The notes beneath the pieces are model-generated. The model worked only from the letters and a program-made list of their open reading frames with translations. It was not told where the DNA came from and did no database searches. From Agelas oroides (Eukaryota; Porifera; Demospongiae; Agelasida; Agelasidae), in the NCBI GenBank assembly GCA_949130485.1, contig OX422185.1, positions 14,135,011 to 14,199,010 on the forward strand: a stretch of DNA of 64,000 bases, read 5' to 3'. Positions 37,052 to 47,957 of this stretch are shown piece after piece. Numbering within the stretch: position 1 is the stretch's first letter; each line of letters starts with the position of its first letter. A program made the translations under genes and the position numbers.

Positions 37052-39378
37052 GATATAGACAATTTTCCATTTTCACCACAAGTGTGAAATTCTGCCGTTC
37101 AACTCACTAGTGTGGGGCTCGCTCACGCTTAATCACACTTATCATGCTACACTGTGTTGGACAAAATACCATAAACTCTGGTGATTAAGTGCACCTCACT
37201 ATTAGGCTTACATTATTTATTAGGCACTTGCATACTTCCTGGTACGCAGCATCATGTATTAAGCACATGTGCATTAAATAGAGTTTATGATGGGCGGCAA
37301 GAGATCAAGTGAAAACTATAGCATTGAGAGCACACAGCAAACTCAGTCACCCTGAAGTCAAAGAACTACACGCGGTTTTTTCCCACTTCAGGCTAACATA
37401 AAGCTTGCAAGCTACATACTTCACGGCTTACGAGACAGGAATTTCTACGCATGGAGCTCGATCCGCATATCTTGAATACACAAGGGCTGCGAACCACACT
37501 TTCTTTGAGGGGGACAGTGTCTTCGCGTCTAATGATCAGCTGCATAGTGCTGCTAATACATGCATGTGTTGGGCGTGGCTTTAATTGCATCCCTTATTCA
37601 GCATATATCCTCTTTGGGTGCACATTTGCTTATACCACTTACACTCATAAGCACATGCGCTTATTAACCAGAGTCTACAATATAGTACACTCTCACTAAT
37701 AAGCCCTCTTGCTTTTTTTATCCCAAGTTCTTACATTGGTAAATTTTACTCGTCTAAACTCACTGTAGTGAGTGTCTTCTAGAATATCTCGTGTCCTGTA
37801 GAAAGCCAGTTTAAGGCTTCTAGTTTAGCCTAATAAACACTGCTATCGAGTGTTTTGACCAGCAGTGCTGCTGCACTTTCAGATACATTTAGTACAACAA
37901 AGTTACCAAGGATATTGTTGACCTCGCATTGAACCCAAGGGTGTGTATTTGAAACTAATTGAATATTTGAGTGAATACCTCCTCCCAACCAGTGCAGAAA
38001 ATGTGAGTTATATAAGTGAGTGTATATGGTATTCAATGTCCCAACGACCCTGCACCTCCTTGTGTAGGAGGTTCTATCTTGAGTGAAGCTTGACTCTTAC
38101 TTCAAGTGGATAAGAAGCAGTTAACAAGTGATTTAGGAACTTGATATGGCTCTTTGTAATTCAGGGAAAGGAAACCCTAATCAGCTAAGAGAACAAACTC
38201 AACTGTAAACTGGCAAACAATATTAATGTGATGTGAAACACTATGACAACTATGCAAAAGTTATGAGCAACATCTTTTAAGCTACTTGTCCTTTCCTGTC
38301 CCTACTGACTTAATTGCTTGAGACGTGATACAAGTTGGGCATTTGAGATATGTCTAACAGGGTTAGCTACAGCTAAAATGACTGGTGTGTTTTTGTGTAA
38401 TGGCGCTGGAAGCTTGACTTCACCATCTCCCAAGTTGTTGGATTTGTTTTTGCGAAACTACTATGCAACTGTTGCATGTAATTCTGAAGCTGCACATGTG
38501 TACATATTAAAACAGTTGGAGTGACATCCAATCTGTAGAGGTGTTTGAGGAACTAATGTCTGGCAGGTGCACAATTAGCAATTAGCAATGTGGAATAGTT
38601 GGAATGTCAGTGCCTATTGTCATTATGTGACTTCATGGGCTTCTGGTGCATGTCGAGCTCTAGAAAAATGCCATTATATTTGATCGAAAAAGTCTGTGTA
38701 GAAAAATACTTGCATAAATGCCTCGTACAATGAACCGTTTGAGGCTTATAAAATTTATGTGGTAAGTAAACTAATGTGTTAGGTTGTATAGGAAATAGAC
38801 AGTCAATTAGATCCCTCAAACTCTAATTGCACTCTGTGTATTTCCCCTACAGCTGCCAAGAGCTGTCGTTTAACCGATTTGTAGCATGTTAATGACACAA
38901 TACTGCAAGAAGCTTATTGGATGTTGCCATGATAATTCAAAACGCTATAGCTTTACTGAGTGAGCTAGCTGCTGGCACTGCTCAAGTTGAGTCACACAAT
39001 AGAGCTGCTGGTAGCAATGGGAGCAGCTTGGGACTTCTGTAGGCAACAGGTTCAGTGTAGATTTAATAGTCCTGAGAAAATTTAATTTCATTTTCTGGTA
39101 TACAAATTGTATCGAAAAAGAACATTTTAGTTTGAATAGGCCTAGGTGAAGTTTTTGAATAAGTAATATACATAGGCACCACTGTATCATTACCCATGCT
39201 AGTTTTATATAGTTATCGGTGATGGAAGTTGGAAAGTAATGTTTTCTTGAATGTAAAGCACGACTCTAACCAATCAGGGAAATTTTCTTCAAACTAATTA
39301 TTACTAGTTCAATTAACCCCAAACCTGGAAAAACTAGTTAGAAGTTAGTTGTCGCTAACCATTGAGTAGTTTTTACAG
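36133..39378. other. intergenic region or 5' introns of gene 2
   Basis: A short TAGCCTC-family element lies at 36243-36320 (AATCTCATTCCCAGGTCTTC against GCCTGGGGATGAGGCTAGC). A (TA)n microsatellite lies at 37017-37048. No coding exon was recognised, although the 5' exons of gene 2 should be here or to the right. Confidence 0.45.
37017..37048. repeat. (TA)n microsatellite
   Basis: An uninterrupted TA dinucleotide run of about 16 repeats. Confidence 0.95.
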
Positions 39379-39426
39379 GGTGCATGAATGCATACTACAA
39401 GGACTGGGAACTGTACACAAGCCACA
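39379..39426 (+). CDS. candidate small exon upstream of the PNP exon
   Basis: Flanked by a TTTTTACAG acceptor and a GTGAGT donor, it reads CMNAYYKDWELYTSH in phase 1 at both ends, which joins in frame to the exon at 41401 (junction codon AAT). At 48 bases it is short enough to occur by chance. The supporting evidence is only splice signals and phase. Confidence 0.3.
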
Positions 39427-41057
39427 GTGAGTTTGTGAGTTTTATAATTCCCATGGCAAAGGGCAAAGTCTTTTTACTGTGTGTGGGGTTATACTTATAT
39501 CTTACTCCCTCAATAACCCAAATACACCAAGAACTTACTTACGTCATCTATAAGGGGAAAGTATAAGCAATATAACATTGTATGCAAATAACTACTACCA
39601 ATCCATATGTGCAGAAGTAATGCAACAGCATGGACAGATGGGTCAAACATATTTCTGGGGCCGGCTAGAGTTGTTTCGTTCCCAGACTTCCAGTTTGTGG
39701 TGACAATATCACATGGACGCAGAAGTCAACTGTAGAGCAGGGGAGGCCTGGGAACAAGAGCATGATGCAAATGCATATTATTACTGCAGCACAAGTTTTG
39801 AACTCTTGCTCTTGTCAAAGTATGAGCAATACATGCAATGATATGTCATGCTATAATTAAAGAGCAGGTTTACTATGAGTGTGCAACCACCAGGTACTAA
39901 ACTACATCAACTGCAAACATGACAGTGGGACTTGTGGAGGGAGCATGCACAAGGGATTAGCTGCCTACAGTAATGCTTTTAACATTTGTGTACTGACCAA
40001 CAGTTGAAAGCAGACCTTACCAGACAGTGCACTGTTTTATCCAGCCCAGGTCGAAACATTTGTTGTATTCTATTAAAATTTGGCTAGTGTTTTACTAAAA
40101 AAACAACCACTATTTATGTCAGTGTAACATAGTTCATTGGTTGTGCATAGGATAATATAGGGTTGCCAATGTGAAAAATCAAACACAGAATCAAACAAGG
40201 CACATCCAGAGCTCCCTAATGCTTAAACAATCACACACTAAATCTTCACCTCCAAGCATATATCGCATACGAACTGCACCGAAACTGATTTATGTGGCTA
40301 AGGGGTTTGTGTATGGGTGGTATCACCAGAATGATGTAATGCAATTGAGCACCCTGGTTTTGCCAAAATGTTGCTGAAGTGTAGGAGTTTCAAATATTCA
40401 AACTTGAGTTTCAAAGGTTGCTTTTCAAAAACAGTGAAGCGTTTTCTTTCTTTCTGGTAAGAAAATAATTGCTGAAACTTTGAGAATTAGAATTTATTCC
40501 AGGTAAGCAGTTACAATGAAGCAATCGCTCCTAGTTCAGGTTTTTGAGTCTTTGTCCAAAATAATAACATAAAACAGGTTTGGTAGTGATTGAAAGTTCT
40601 TTGCCATTGGCACACAATACAAATGTGATATGGGTCTGGATGAGGTTAAGTGATTTAGGACCACGATTGTAAACTTTTTATGACTAACTAGTTTATTGTC
40701 CAGTTAAATTTGTCATTTAAATCTGAATAGAACAGTTTTTGTTGCATTTAAATTGTTGTAGTATGAGTGGTGATATTTTTGAAAATTCAAAAATGATATC
40801 TCCACTTATACAGCATCGATTTGGATGAAAAGACCATTACGTACACTCAGAAAATGTGGCTGTACTCATAAATTGTACCTAAGCAAAGACTGAAAAGCTA
40901 TCACTAACCTCAACTGTGCCATTGTCACAGTTTCAATGGTGTTAGCCAGTATAGAAACAGCTTTAGGTAATAATGATCAAACACACTGTGTTTAGGTGGT
41001 AATCTATTGTATTTGAAAAATGCATAACCAGAATTAATGTCTTTATGAACTGGGCCA
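39427..41057. other. intergenic/intronic stretch
   Basis: A TAGCCTC-family remnant is seen at 39672-39760 (GTTCCCAGACTTCC against GGGAGGCCTGGGAACAAG). No exon was recognised. Confidence 0.4.
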
Positions 41058-41310
41058 AGTGTGCAACTCCCATATGGTTTCTACACCCACCATCTGGATA
41101 TGATGACGTAGGCAATCAGCAGTGAATATTGTAAGCTATGAAAACACAGCAGTAAACAGGTGGGTTTTTGCTACAGTGTTCACATAGCTAATGTACACTA
41201 GCACCTAGAATGGCTTCGTGTTCAGTACCTGATAAGCATATTCACTGCTGATTGTCTACGTCATCCTATCCAGATGGCCGGGTGTAGAAACCATATGGGA
41301 GTTGCACACT
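41058..41310. mobile_element. 253-base MITE-like element upstream of the PNP exon
   Basis: The left arm AGTGTGCAACTCCCATATGG and the right arm CCATATGGGAGTTGCACACT are perfect at the tips, and the inverted repeat continues through about 75 bases (GATGACGTAGGCAATCAGCA against TGCTGATTGTCTACGTCATC). It ends 90 bases before the acceptor of the PNP exon. Confidence 0.9.
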
Positions 41311-41400
41311 CTTAGTGTTATAAACTCTTGACTGGGCCAGTTTTGATTAGGCACAAGAATGATATACAAGTACTGATTGCAGTCATACTCCTCTTTACAG

Positions 41401-42273
41401 ATCATTCAGAGCCAAAATTTCCTTCAACCGAGTGGAAAAGCCTAATGATAAAAATTAGTCCAGTTATTTTGGACATTCAGCAAGCAGATGAGACTACAAA
41501 GAATGCAGTACAGTTGTTTGCAAAACAAGTGGTGCTTATTCTCCATACATGCAACCAAAGTGAGTATTGGGCAGCACTTGAGAGGCTAAAGCCACCAACT
41601 AGAGAGGATGATGGTGAAATTAAAGCTCGTCCCATCCAGTACTCACAAGATGGCTCAGTAATGGGGTGGTTTGCAGGTTATAGGGCTGCTGTTGTAAGGA
41701 CTGAACAAGGGACCAAAGGTCGCAGTGTTCTTACAAAAGCTCTTACTAAATCATTTCCAAATGGCCAAGTGATCATAGGAACTGGTATAGCATATGCCAA
41801 TGACCAAAAATGCAATTTAGCTGATGTCCTCATTTCTGAACAGTACACTGTATCAGGAGGTGCAATCACAAATCATGACCTACATCAGCAGATTGACCCT
41901 AATGTAATGAAAGTCTTTAAGGATCCAGCAAACGATTGGTCGGCCAAAAAGAGTTTCACTTGTGCAAACAATAATCGAACATCAGTTGCTCATATCGGTC
42001 ATATTGTCAGTGTCTCATCACTTGAAATGCTGAGGGAACAACTATTGCTTGCTCCAAATTCCATTGGTGGTGAAATAGAGGGATGGGTTCTTTTTGAGCT
42101 GAAGAAGATGCTAAAAGTTCAAAACGAAAAAGACATCGAAATCATCATCATACATGGTGTTTCTGAGTATCATAACCTCACAATGGGAGATAAATGGCAG
42201 TGGACAGCTGCCAAAGCAGCTATAGATTGCATTCACTACTGCCTAATCAAAAGCGGAGGCACCGAGTTTAATG
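41401..42273 (+). CDS. PNP/UDP-type nucleoside phosphorylase domain exon (gene 2)
   Basis: This 873-base exon encodes about 290 residues of the nucleoside phosphorylase superfamily (PNP_UDP, as in MTA/SAH nucleosidase and purine nucleoside phosphorylase), which cleaves the N-glycosidic bond of nucleosides. Visible landmarks are a Gly-rich GTGIAYAN segment (41778) with CNLADVLIS strand, the ribose-binding-like GGEIEG (42066-42083), and GVSEYHN (42156) followed by WQWTAAKAAIDCI. In active relatives the equivalent of VSE is usually (I/V/C)(S/C)D with a catalytic Asp, so here Asp appears replaced by Glu. The acceptor CTCCTCTTTACAG and donor GTAAGG leave phase 1 on both sides, and the donor codon joins directly to the Roc-COR exon. 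PNP domains also serve as effectors on fungal and bacterial STAND proteins. The ATG at 41328 is intronic. Linking this exon to the GTPase exon is an inference across a 5.7 kb intron. Confidence 0.82.
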
Positions 42274-42711
42274 GTAAGGAGACTTTTCTGGTAGAATTCT
42301 TAAAAGATAGGAATAGTAATGATATTAATGACACTGCTAGTAACCGTTATTGTCTTAACGTGGCTATTTGCCTGTAGTAGGACTGAGGAAGGGCTTGCAT
42401 CATAGCAATGGCAGAAGCCCAGTACCATAGACTGATAGTGAAGGGGTTGCATTTGCATGGAAAACTTCATGATTGGACGTATCTACATTTGCATATACTC
42501 CTTCCTATTTGTACAATCATTCATACAGCTATGAATATTGCAAGGGAAGAAGCAAGAGGTACGTTTTAATAGTGCAATTATTGTACGTAGTGTAACCTAA
42601 TACCCACCACCCCAGCTTTAGTACTGCAAGCAAAATAAATAGAGTGGAGGAGTGAGAGGAATGCTATTTCTGGAAGAGCATGCACGTAATCATGAAGTAA
42701 AGTAGTAGTCC
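42274..42711. other. gene 2 intron, first part
   Basis: No exon is seen. The PNP reading frame runs on into the intron to a stop at 42375-42377, which would be the end only if the intron were retained. Confidence 0.5.
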
Positions 42712-43472
42712 ATATGGCCGTGGAAAACGCTGAAGTGCTGAAACCAAAGTACGGAAACGGAAGTACGGAAACCGAAGTACGGAAGTGAGCCGCCTATCAG
42801 TGTCTAGTGCCTTACTGACTCACGACTGTGCCCTGTAGCCAAAGGGTGACTGTCTCCAAGCGATGTGAGAGCTGAGTACTGACGCATCAGACTCCAGTGA
42901 GCACTAACACAGTCGTTTAGCATGACAAACTCACGAAGTGGGTGTTGTCTTGTCTTGGTCTCATTCCGAGACTACGGTGACTTTGCTATTAGCCTCGTTC
43001 CCAGGCCCCGCCCAGCTTTCCGTCGTGGAAAAGTGGGGCAAGCGACGGAAAGCTGGGTGGGGCCTGGGAACGAGGCTAATTCGCTAGTGTCTCTGGAGTA
43101 GTTTTGGAACTCGTTGAGTCAATTTCGCAAAGATTCTCGGTAAGGAACTATGACAACACTCGCATCTGCATCACTGTCACGAGAACATCAAGAACATAGA
43201 GCCTGCATAGTTGCCCCACTCACTTGGTTTGGATCTGACCACACTCACTTGCAGTCACATGTATCATGATAGCGATGCTCGCTGCAGTCCTAGAGCCCAA
43301 GATCCGGCTCTCACATCGCAGGTATGGAGTCACCCTTTGGCTACAAGGCCTCAACCCACACAATAAGGCACTAAACACCGATAGGCAGCTTTTCTTCTCA
43401 CTTCCGTTTTCCGTACTTCCGTTTCCGTACTTCGGTTTCAGCACTTCAGCGTTTTCCACTTGCCCCATATGG
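42712..43472. mobile_element. ~760-base foldback element with nested second element
   Basis: The arms are about 190 bases: CCATATGGCCGTGGAAAACG and CTGAAGTGCTGAAACC on the left against GGTTTCAGCACTTCAGCG and CCATATGG on the right, continuing through AGTACGGAAACGGAAGTACG blocks and AGCCAAAGGGTGACT/AGTCACCCTTTGGCT. A decayed single end of the same family lies at 58970-59030 (CACTTCAGCATTTTCCACCT). A separate element is inserted at 42988-43080. Confidence 0.9.
42988..43080. mobile_element. 93-base TAGCCTCGTTCCCAGGC-family element nested in a foldback
   Basis: ATTAGCCTCGTTCCCAGGCC faces GGCCTGGGAACGAGGCTAAT, with an inner pair CCCAGCTTTCCGTCG and CGACGGAAAGCTGGG. It is almost a single hairpin, among the best-preserved members of this family here. 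It lies inside the 42712-43472 element, so it arrived later. Confidence 0.88.
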
Positions 43473-46400
43473 CCTGGAAAATTGCCCACTACAGTAGATA
43501 TGTGTAAAATAATTTGTATCATGATTGGAGGGTGTATCAAAAGAGCCACCACAGGCTAAGCAGTGTACTGATGTCAAGGCACATCCATGTATCCTAGAGT
43601 ATACTAGGCTTCAATGGCAGGAGTAGCTTTCATCAAAACTTTGAAAGCTGCAAGTCAGCTGTACGTCAGCTGGGCGTATACGTACCCTGGGCTTATGCAG
43701 GTGCACAAACATCCCTTTCGAGGTTACATTACAGCAACATGTGAAACCTAATTTGAGCAGGAGGGGCTAAGCCCACTGCTCTATTTAGGTTACCCCTGAA
43801 AATGCAGCTCCAAAAAAAAGTTGCTTTAACTTCAAACTTTATGTGTGTGCAAATATTTTCGCATAATGAACATCGATGTGCCAGCCAGTGTTGGTGCTCC
43901 CCCTCTCAACACACAACTTCTGAACATGCAGGTACAGATAAAGTCTTTATGGTTGTGTGGTTCTCAAGATACAATTGTTTGTCCGCCTTCATGCCGGCCT
44001 AGTTACATGAAACTAAATTTCTGAAATACATGAATCAAGAACAATTGTCTCTCAAGAACCACACAATGCATGAAGACGGGACTTCCACTGTTACATTGGC
44101 AAGGACCTATAGGTCCCAATGATACTAGTATTGTTGGCCTATTGCGTAGCTGGGTGTATCCACAGCGAAAAACTACGAAAATCTACTGTCTGATCATTGA
44201 GGGAATGACCCACTCAACTTTTCGGCAACACCCCTCAATGCCCAAGGCAGCTACGGTAACCAAAACCAGCCATGCAGCAGCGGGGTGTTGCAGCTCCCCA
44301 ACAGTGCAGAAATCTTGCCGAGAGTTCCTTCAGAAAAGGAACAGGAATCGGCATCCGAAAATACATCATTTTAGCCAATTATTGAATGTTTCAGACTATT
44401 ACGCTAATCACCTCTAGTGCAAGCAGGAATTGATACTCGAGTTTCATTTTTTAGTCATCGGATACGTTGGACTCCACCTTACTTCCCATGGCATAACCGA
44501 GTATCTGGCTTAGTCTTCATGTACGAGCGTCCAATTGTCACTGGCGTCCGAGTGTTGATACTTTAATCATTTTCAAGTGTTTTCATGAGTAACAGGGCTG
44601 TTAATGGTAACATTGCTGGCAAGAAATCACTGAGCCCAGTGGCAAGTCACTAAACAGGCAAATGATCTTTCTTCAGTCAGGCTAGCATGGTTGAAGCTCT
44701 TACAATGATTAGAATGTTAAGAAGCAGCATGTAATACTGGTACTGCACCCACAACATAGCATTTTCACAGAACTTGAACTATTTGGTGACTCTCAAGCAT
44801 TCCCATACTTAGGTTTGCTCACTAAATTCATAGCTATGTCATTGGAAATTTAGCTGAACACATGTTTGGATAGCTGATAGGAGACACTACAAACTCTGGA
44901 CGTAGGGCTTGAAGACTGGACACCCAAATCCCAGGAATCCAAGAACGCATAGCTTTGGTGGCTATGTTGCACTTTTGACAGAAATTCAACTAGCAAATTA
45001 TTTCTCAGTACTACTGTTTATCTGGAAATAGTTGTTGTAAAAAGTATTTTTGTGGTGTGCATCAACCACAAAAATTTTAAAAATGAATACATTTTACAAC
45101 AAATTATCAATACAGTCAGCACATTTTACACACAGTTTTACAGTGCAGCTAGCTAGTTGTTTCAGTTCTTCGATACCTGTATGCAGGTGACTCATGTGTG
45201 TCAAACATGTGACAACTTTCTCAGTTTCTGGTAATTGTCCGTCTTTACTACCAGAGTATGTGTCTACAGTGTTCCTTTGTTCTTTTTTAAATGGTGATGC
45301 AAGTAGTTTGCCAATAGCCATGTGGCAACCACGAATCCAGCAAGCTGTTCATACTCCATGTTCTCTTGACTTATGGACTGCATAGTCACATTCCAGATCA
45401 CTAAACTTGGGAATGTGGAATTATTTTAATACTGTTAAAAATTTGTGTGGGTATTCTAGACCACCAAAATATTTTTACATGAACTAATAAAACGTAAATT
45501 TCTAGATCTATGGTATAGCATTTTGTATGTGCATAGCAAATGCATATTACGTGCTTGCAGTGGTAGAGCCATGAATGTGGGCTTGAGCAGAATGTGGATT
45601 TTCACATCCACTAGCTTCTTTGATCTCTGCATTTCCTTCTTTATCTAGCTACATAATGAGCTCCCAGGGTGTCAAATGTCATGTGCATGTTGACCTCCAT
45701 TCTCACAAACCAAGACCCTCACATGTCTCTCCTGCTTTTTGTCTGTGAGTCTGTTTTTTTCTGAGACTAGTAGCAGTAAAGTAGACTACTCTGAAGTTAG
45801 AAGATAATGGTGCATTGAATGACAGCTCAAGACAAAGTCATGAGTTTTGGACCTGCAGCATAATTTGGCACAGATTGCCGGTACCTAATTTTTTGTCATA
45901 ACAGCTGCAGTCCAACAGAGCCCTCAGAGCTCTGCATGGGTTCCTGTAATTTGAAAATTTCAAGTGATGCATTTTCATGGCATAGTCCAAGAATGAAGCT
46001 AGAGTTTGAGAAGCACAGCCTCAAGCTCTATTCATATCTGAGGTATGAAGAAACTTCATTTTCTACTTTACCAAAGGTTCTTACAATCCATAGACAAAGG
46101 TACGTAGCTAATGTATTTATGCTTGCTGTACATCCCACTCATGGTGGCGTGTTGCTGCTGGGTGTGTAGCATGCTGTTAGGACTTGAGCTTCGAAAGCTG
46201 GCAGCCTTGTTGTACATTATTGTTCATTGCCGAGTGCATTAACGCGAGGCTCTGAATGGGGGATCTATTCTCAGGATGTGCGTATGTACGTACGTACGTG
46301 GCGGTCACACTTAGGAATTTGCAGTCATGCTTAGGAATGTCAATTTGCGCTCATGCTCGGAATGTTGATTTGCACTCACGCTCAAGAATTGGGCGTCATC

Positions 46401-47957
46401 GTGAAACGTGCATTATGCAAGGACGTCGATGGAGGACAGAGTTGGGGGGTAGATGTTTGCTGGCAATGGAGGACAGGGAGGACAGCACAGTTGGGCCTTC
46501 ACAACGTACGTATTTGGCAGAGTCAAGTGCAGAAACAAGTGCTGAACGCAGCTGACGGCGAGCGACTCTGACGAAGAAAAAAGCAAAGAAGTCAGTCCAT
46601 CGTAGAAGCCAAGAGCAAGAAGAGAACAAGAAAGAGTTCAAAAGTAGAAAGCACGTACTGGAGAGTCTTCATAAGCCAGGTATTGTTCTTTTGGCTCCCA
46701 CTAAACCAGCAGTGCACAATTTCTGACACTTCCTCCGCGCGCCCCACCTGCATGCGCAGTGCGCATGGACACACTGGTGCATGGCGCGGTGCGAGGCATC
46801 ATACGTATGTCTAATTATTTACTGTCAACTGATTCAAGGGCAATGTAAACATACATGGACGCTAATGCATTGTTGAAATGACATGACACTGCGATGTAGA
46901 ATAAAGGTTATCACTGCTGTGTGAAGTATTATTATCATCTAAGATTATGACTATACATGGCACTTTTTCCTGACTAAATGCGGAAGCACTTAAAGAGCGA
47001 CGACTCACCTCTTTGGCAAACTTTTAAGTTTCTCGACCCATGAGCTCTCCTCTACATGACTGCAGTACAAACAATTATGAAAATTGGAGCTATTTAAGGG
47101 ATATAGCATTGGTAGTATCTGTCCCACTGGAGTGAGCATGAGTAACCCCAACACCAGCATCGTCTGCCGGAAAATGTGCTTCAACCAACTGTCCCAGTTA
47201 CGTGTGCACCAAAGACATAACGCAAAACAATGCACATGACACATTGTACAGGAGGGCATGTGCAAGTGCTACGTAGTTGTTCACAGAAGACAGAGGGCGG
47301 CAGAATTTTCTCCCATGCATTGCAGACAAGTTGATCTTTTCAAAGGTAGCATGAAATTCTTTCGCTAGACAGCTTAAAGTTTCAATGGCTAAGCCATTGT
47401 GCCTGTTCAATAGTGCTATGCAGTTTAATAGCCAATGTTTATATAGCATGCATGGCTGCATTGAAACTCATCCAGTCTGTAAAGCTACCTCTGAAAAAGA
47501 TAGGCTGTGTGCACAAAGACAGCAGAGATTCTCGTACTAGCTTTGTGGTCACGTGTCATAGCTTTATGTGTAGGCATTTACTTCTGCAGTTTACTGATAC
47601 TTTGTACACAAGCTGTGTAGTCAGCATGCACTTCACTTAGCCACACAATGATAAATCATTTGCCTGGTAGATAGTCGAGTAGTAGTACATGTACAGTCCT
47701 ACTATTCTACTTCTATGCATGGATCAGGATAGACAGAATTGAAGCTTGTTGATTGTTTCTGGAGTGTAATTATTGTTGCTGTTTACATAGTATCCAATTA
47801 AGGGTCAAAATTTACTTCCTTTCCTACAATGGTGATATGTAAGGATATTACATGTGTTTACTGATGGGCATAGCATTTCCTAGACTCCTCCCTTATTTTG
47901 GCTCAGTGTATGATGGGCTTCTGTTTCAATGTTTACATCCTTTTTTTTTAACTACAG
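43473..47957. other. gene 2 intron, second part
   Basis: No exon is firmly supported. The stretch 43798-43930 is repeated in inverted orientation at about 53205-53330 (TGTGCCAGCCAGTGTTGGTG against CACCAACACAGGCTGGCACA). A CpG-richer patch at about 46225-46810 begins TTGCCGAGTGCATTAACGCG, as does the patch at 20577, and contains a GTACGTACGTACGTGG run. It could be a repeat, or a promoter if the GTPase exon starts a separate gene. Open frames at 44070-44417 and 45936-46169 match nothing. Confidence 0.45.

Noticed and set aside
46225-46810. CpG-richer patch as promoter of the Roc-COR gene
   Set aside because: It starts with the same TTGCCGAG...GCGAGGC motif as the patch at 20577, so it is more likely a repeat. 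No first exon with matching phase was found.
47852-47957. An ATG upstream of the Roc-COR exon that could start a separate GTPase gene
   Set aside because: The stretch contains a long T-run and a clear acceptor at 47956-47957, and its codons look non-coding. A separate gene is still possible through another first exon, so this remains an open alternative.
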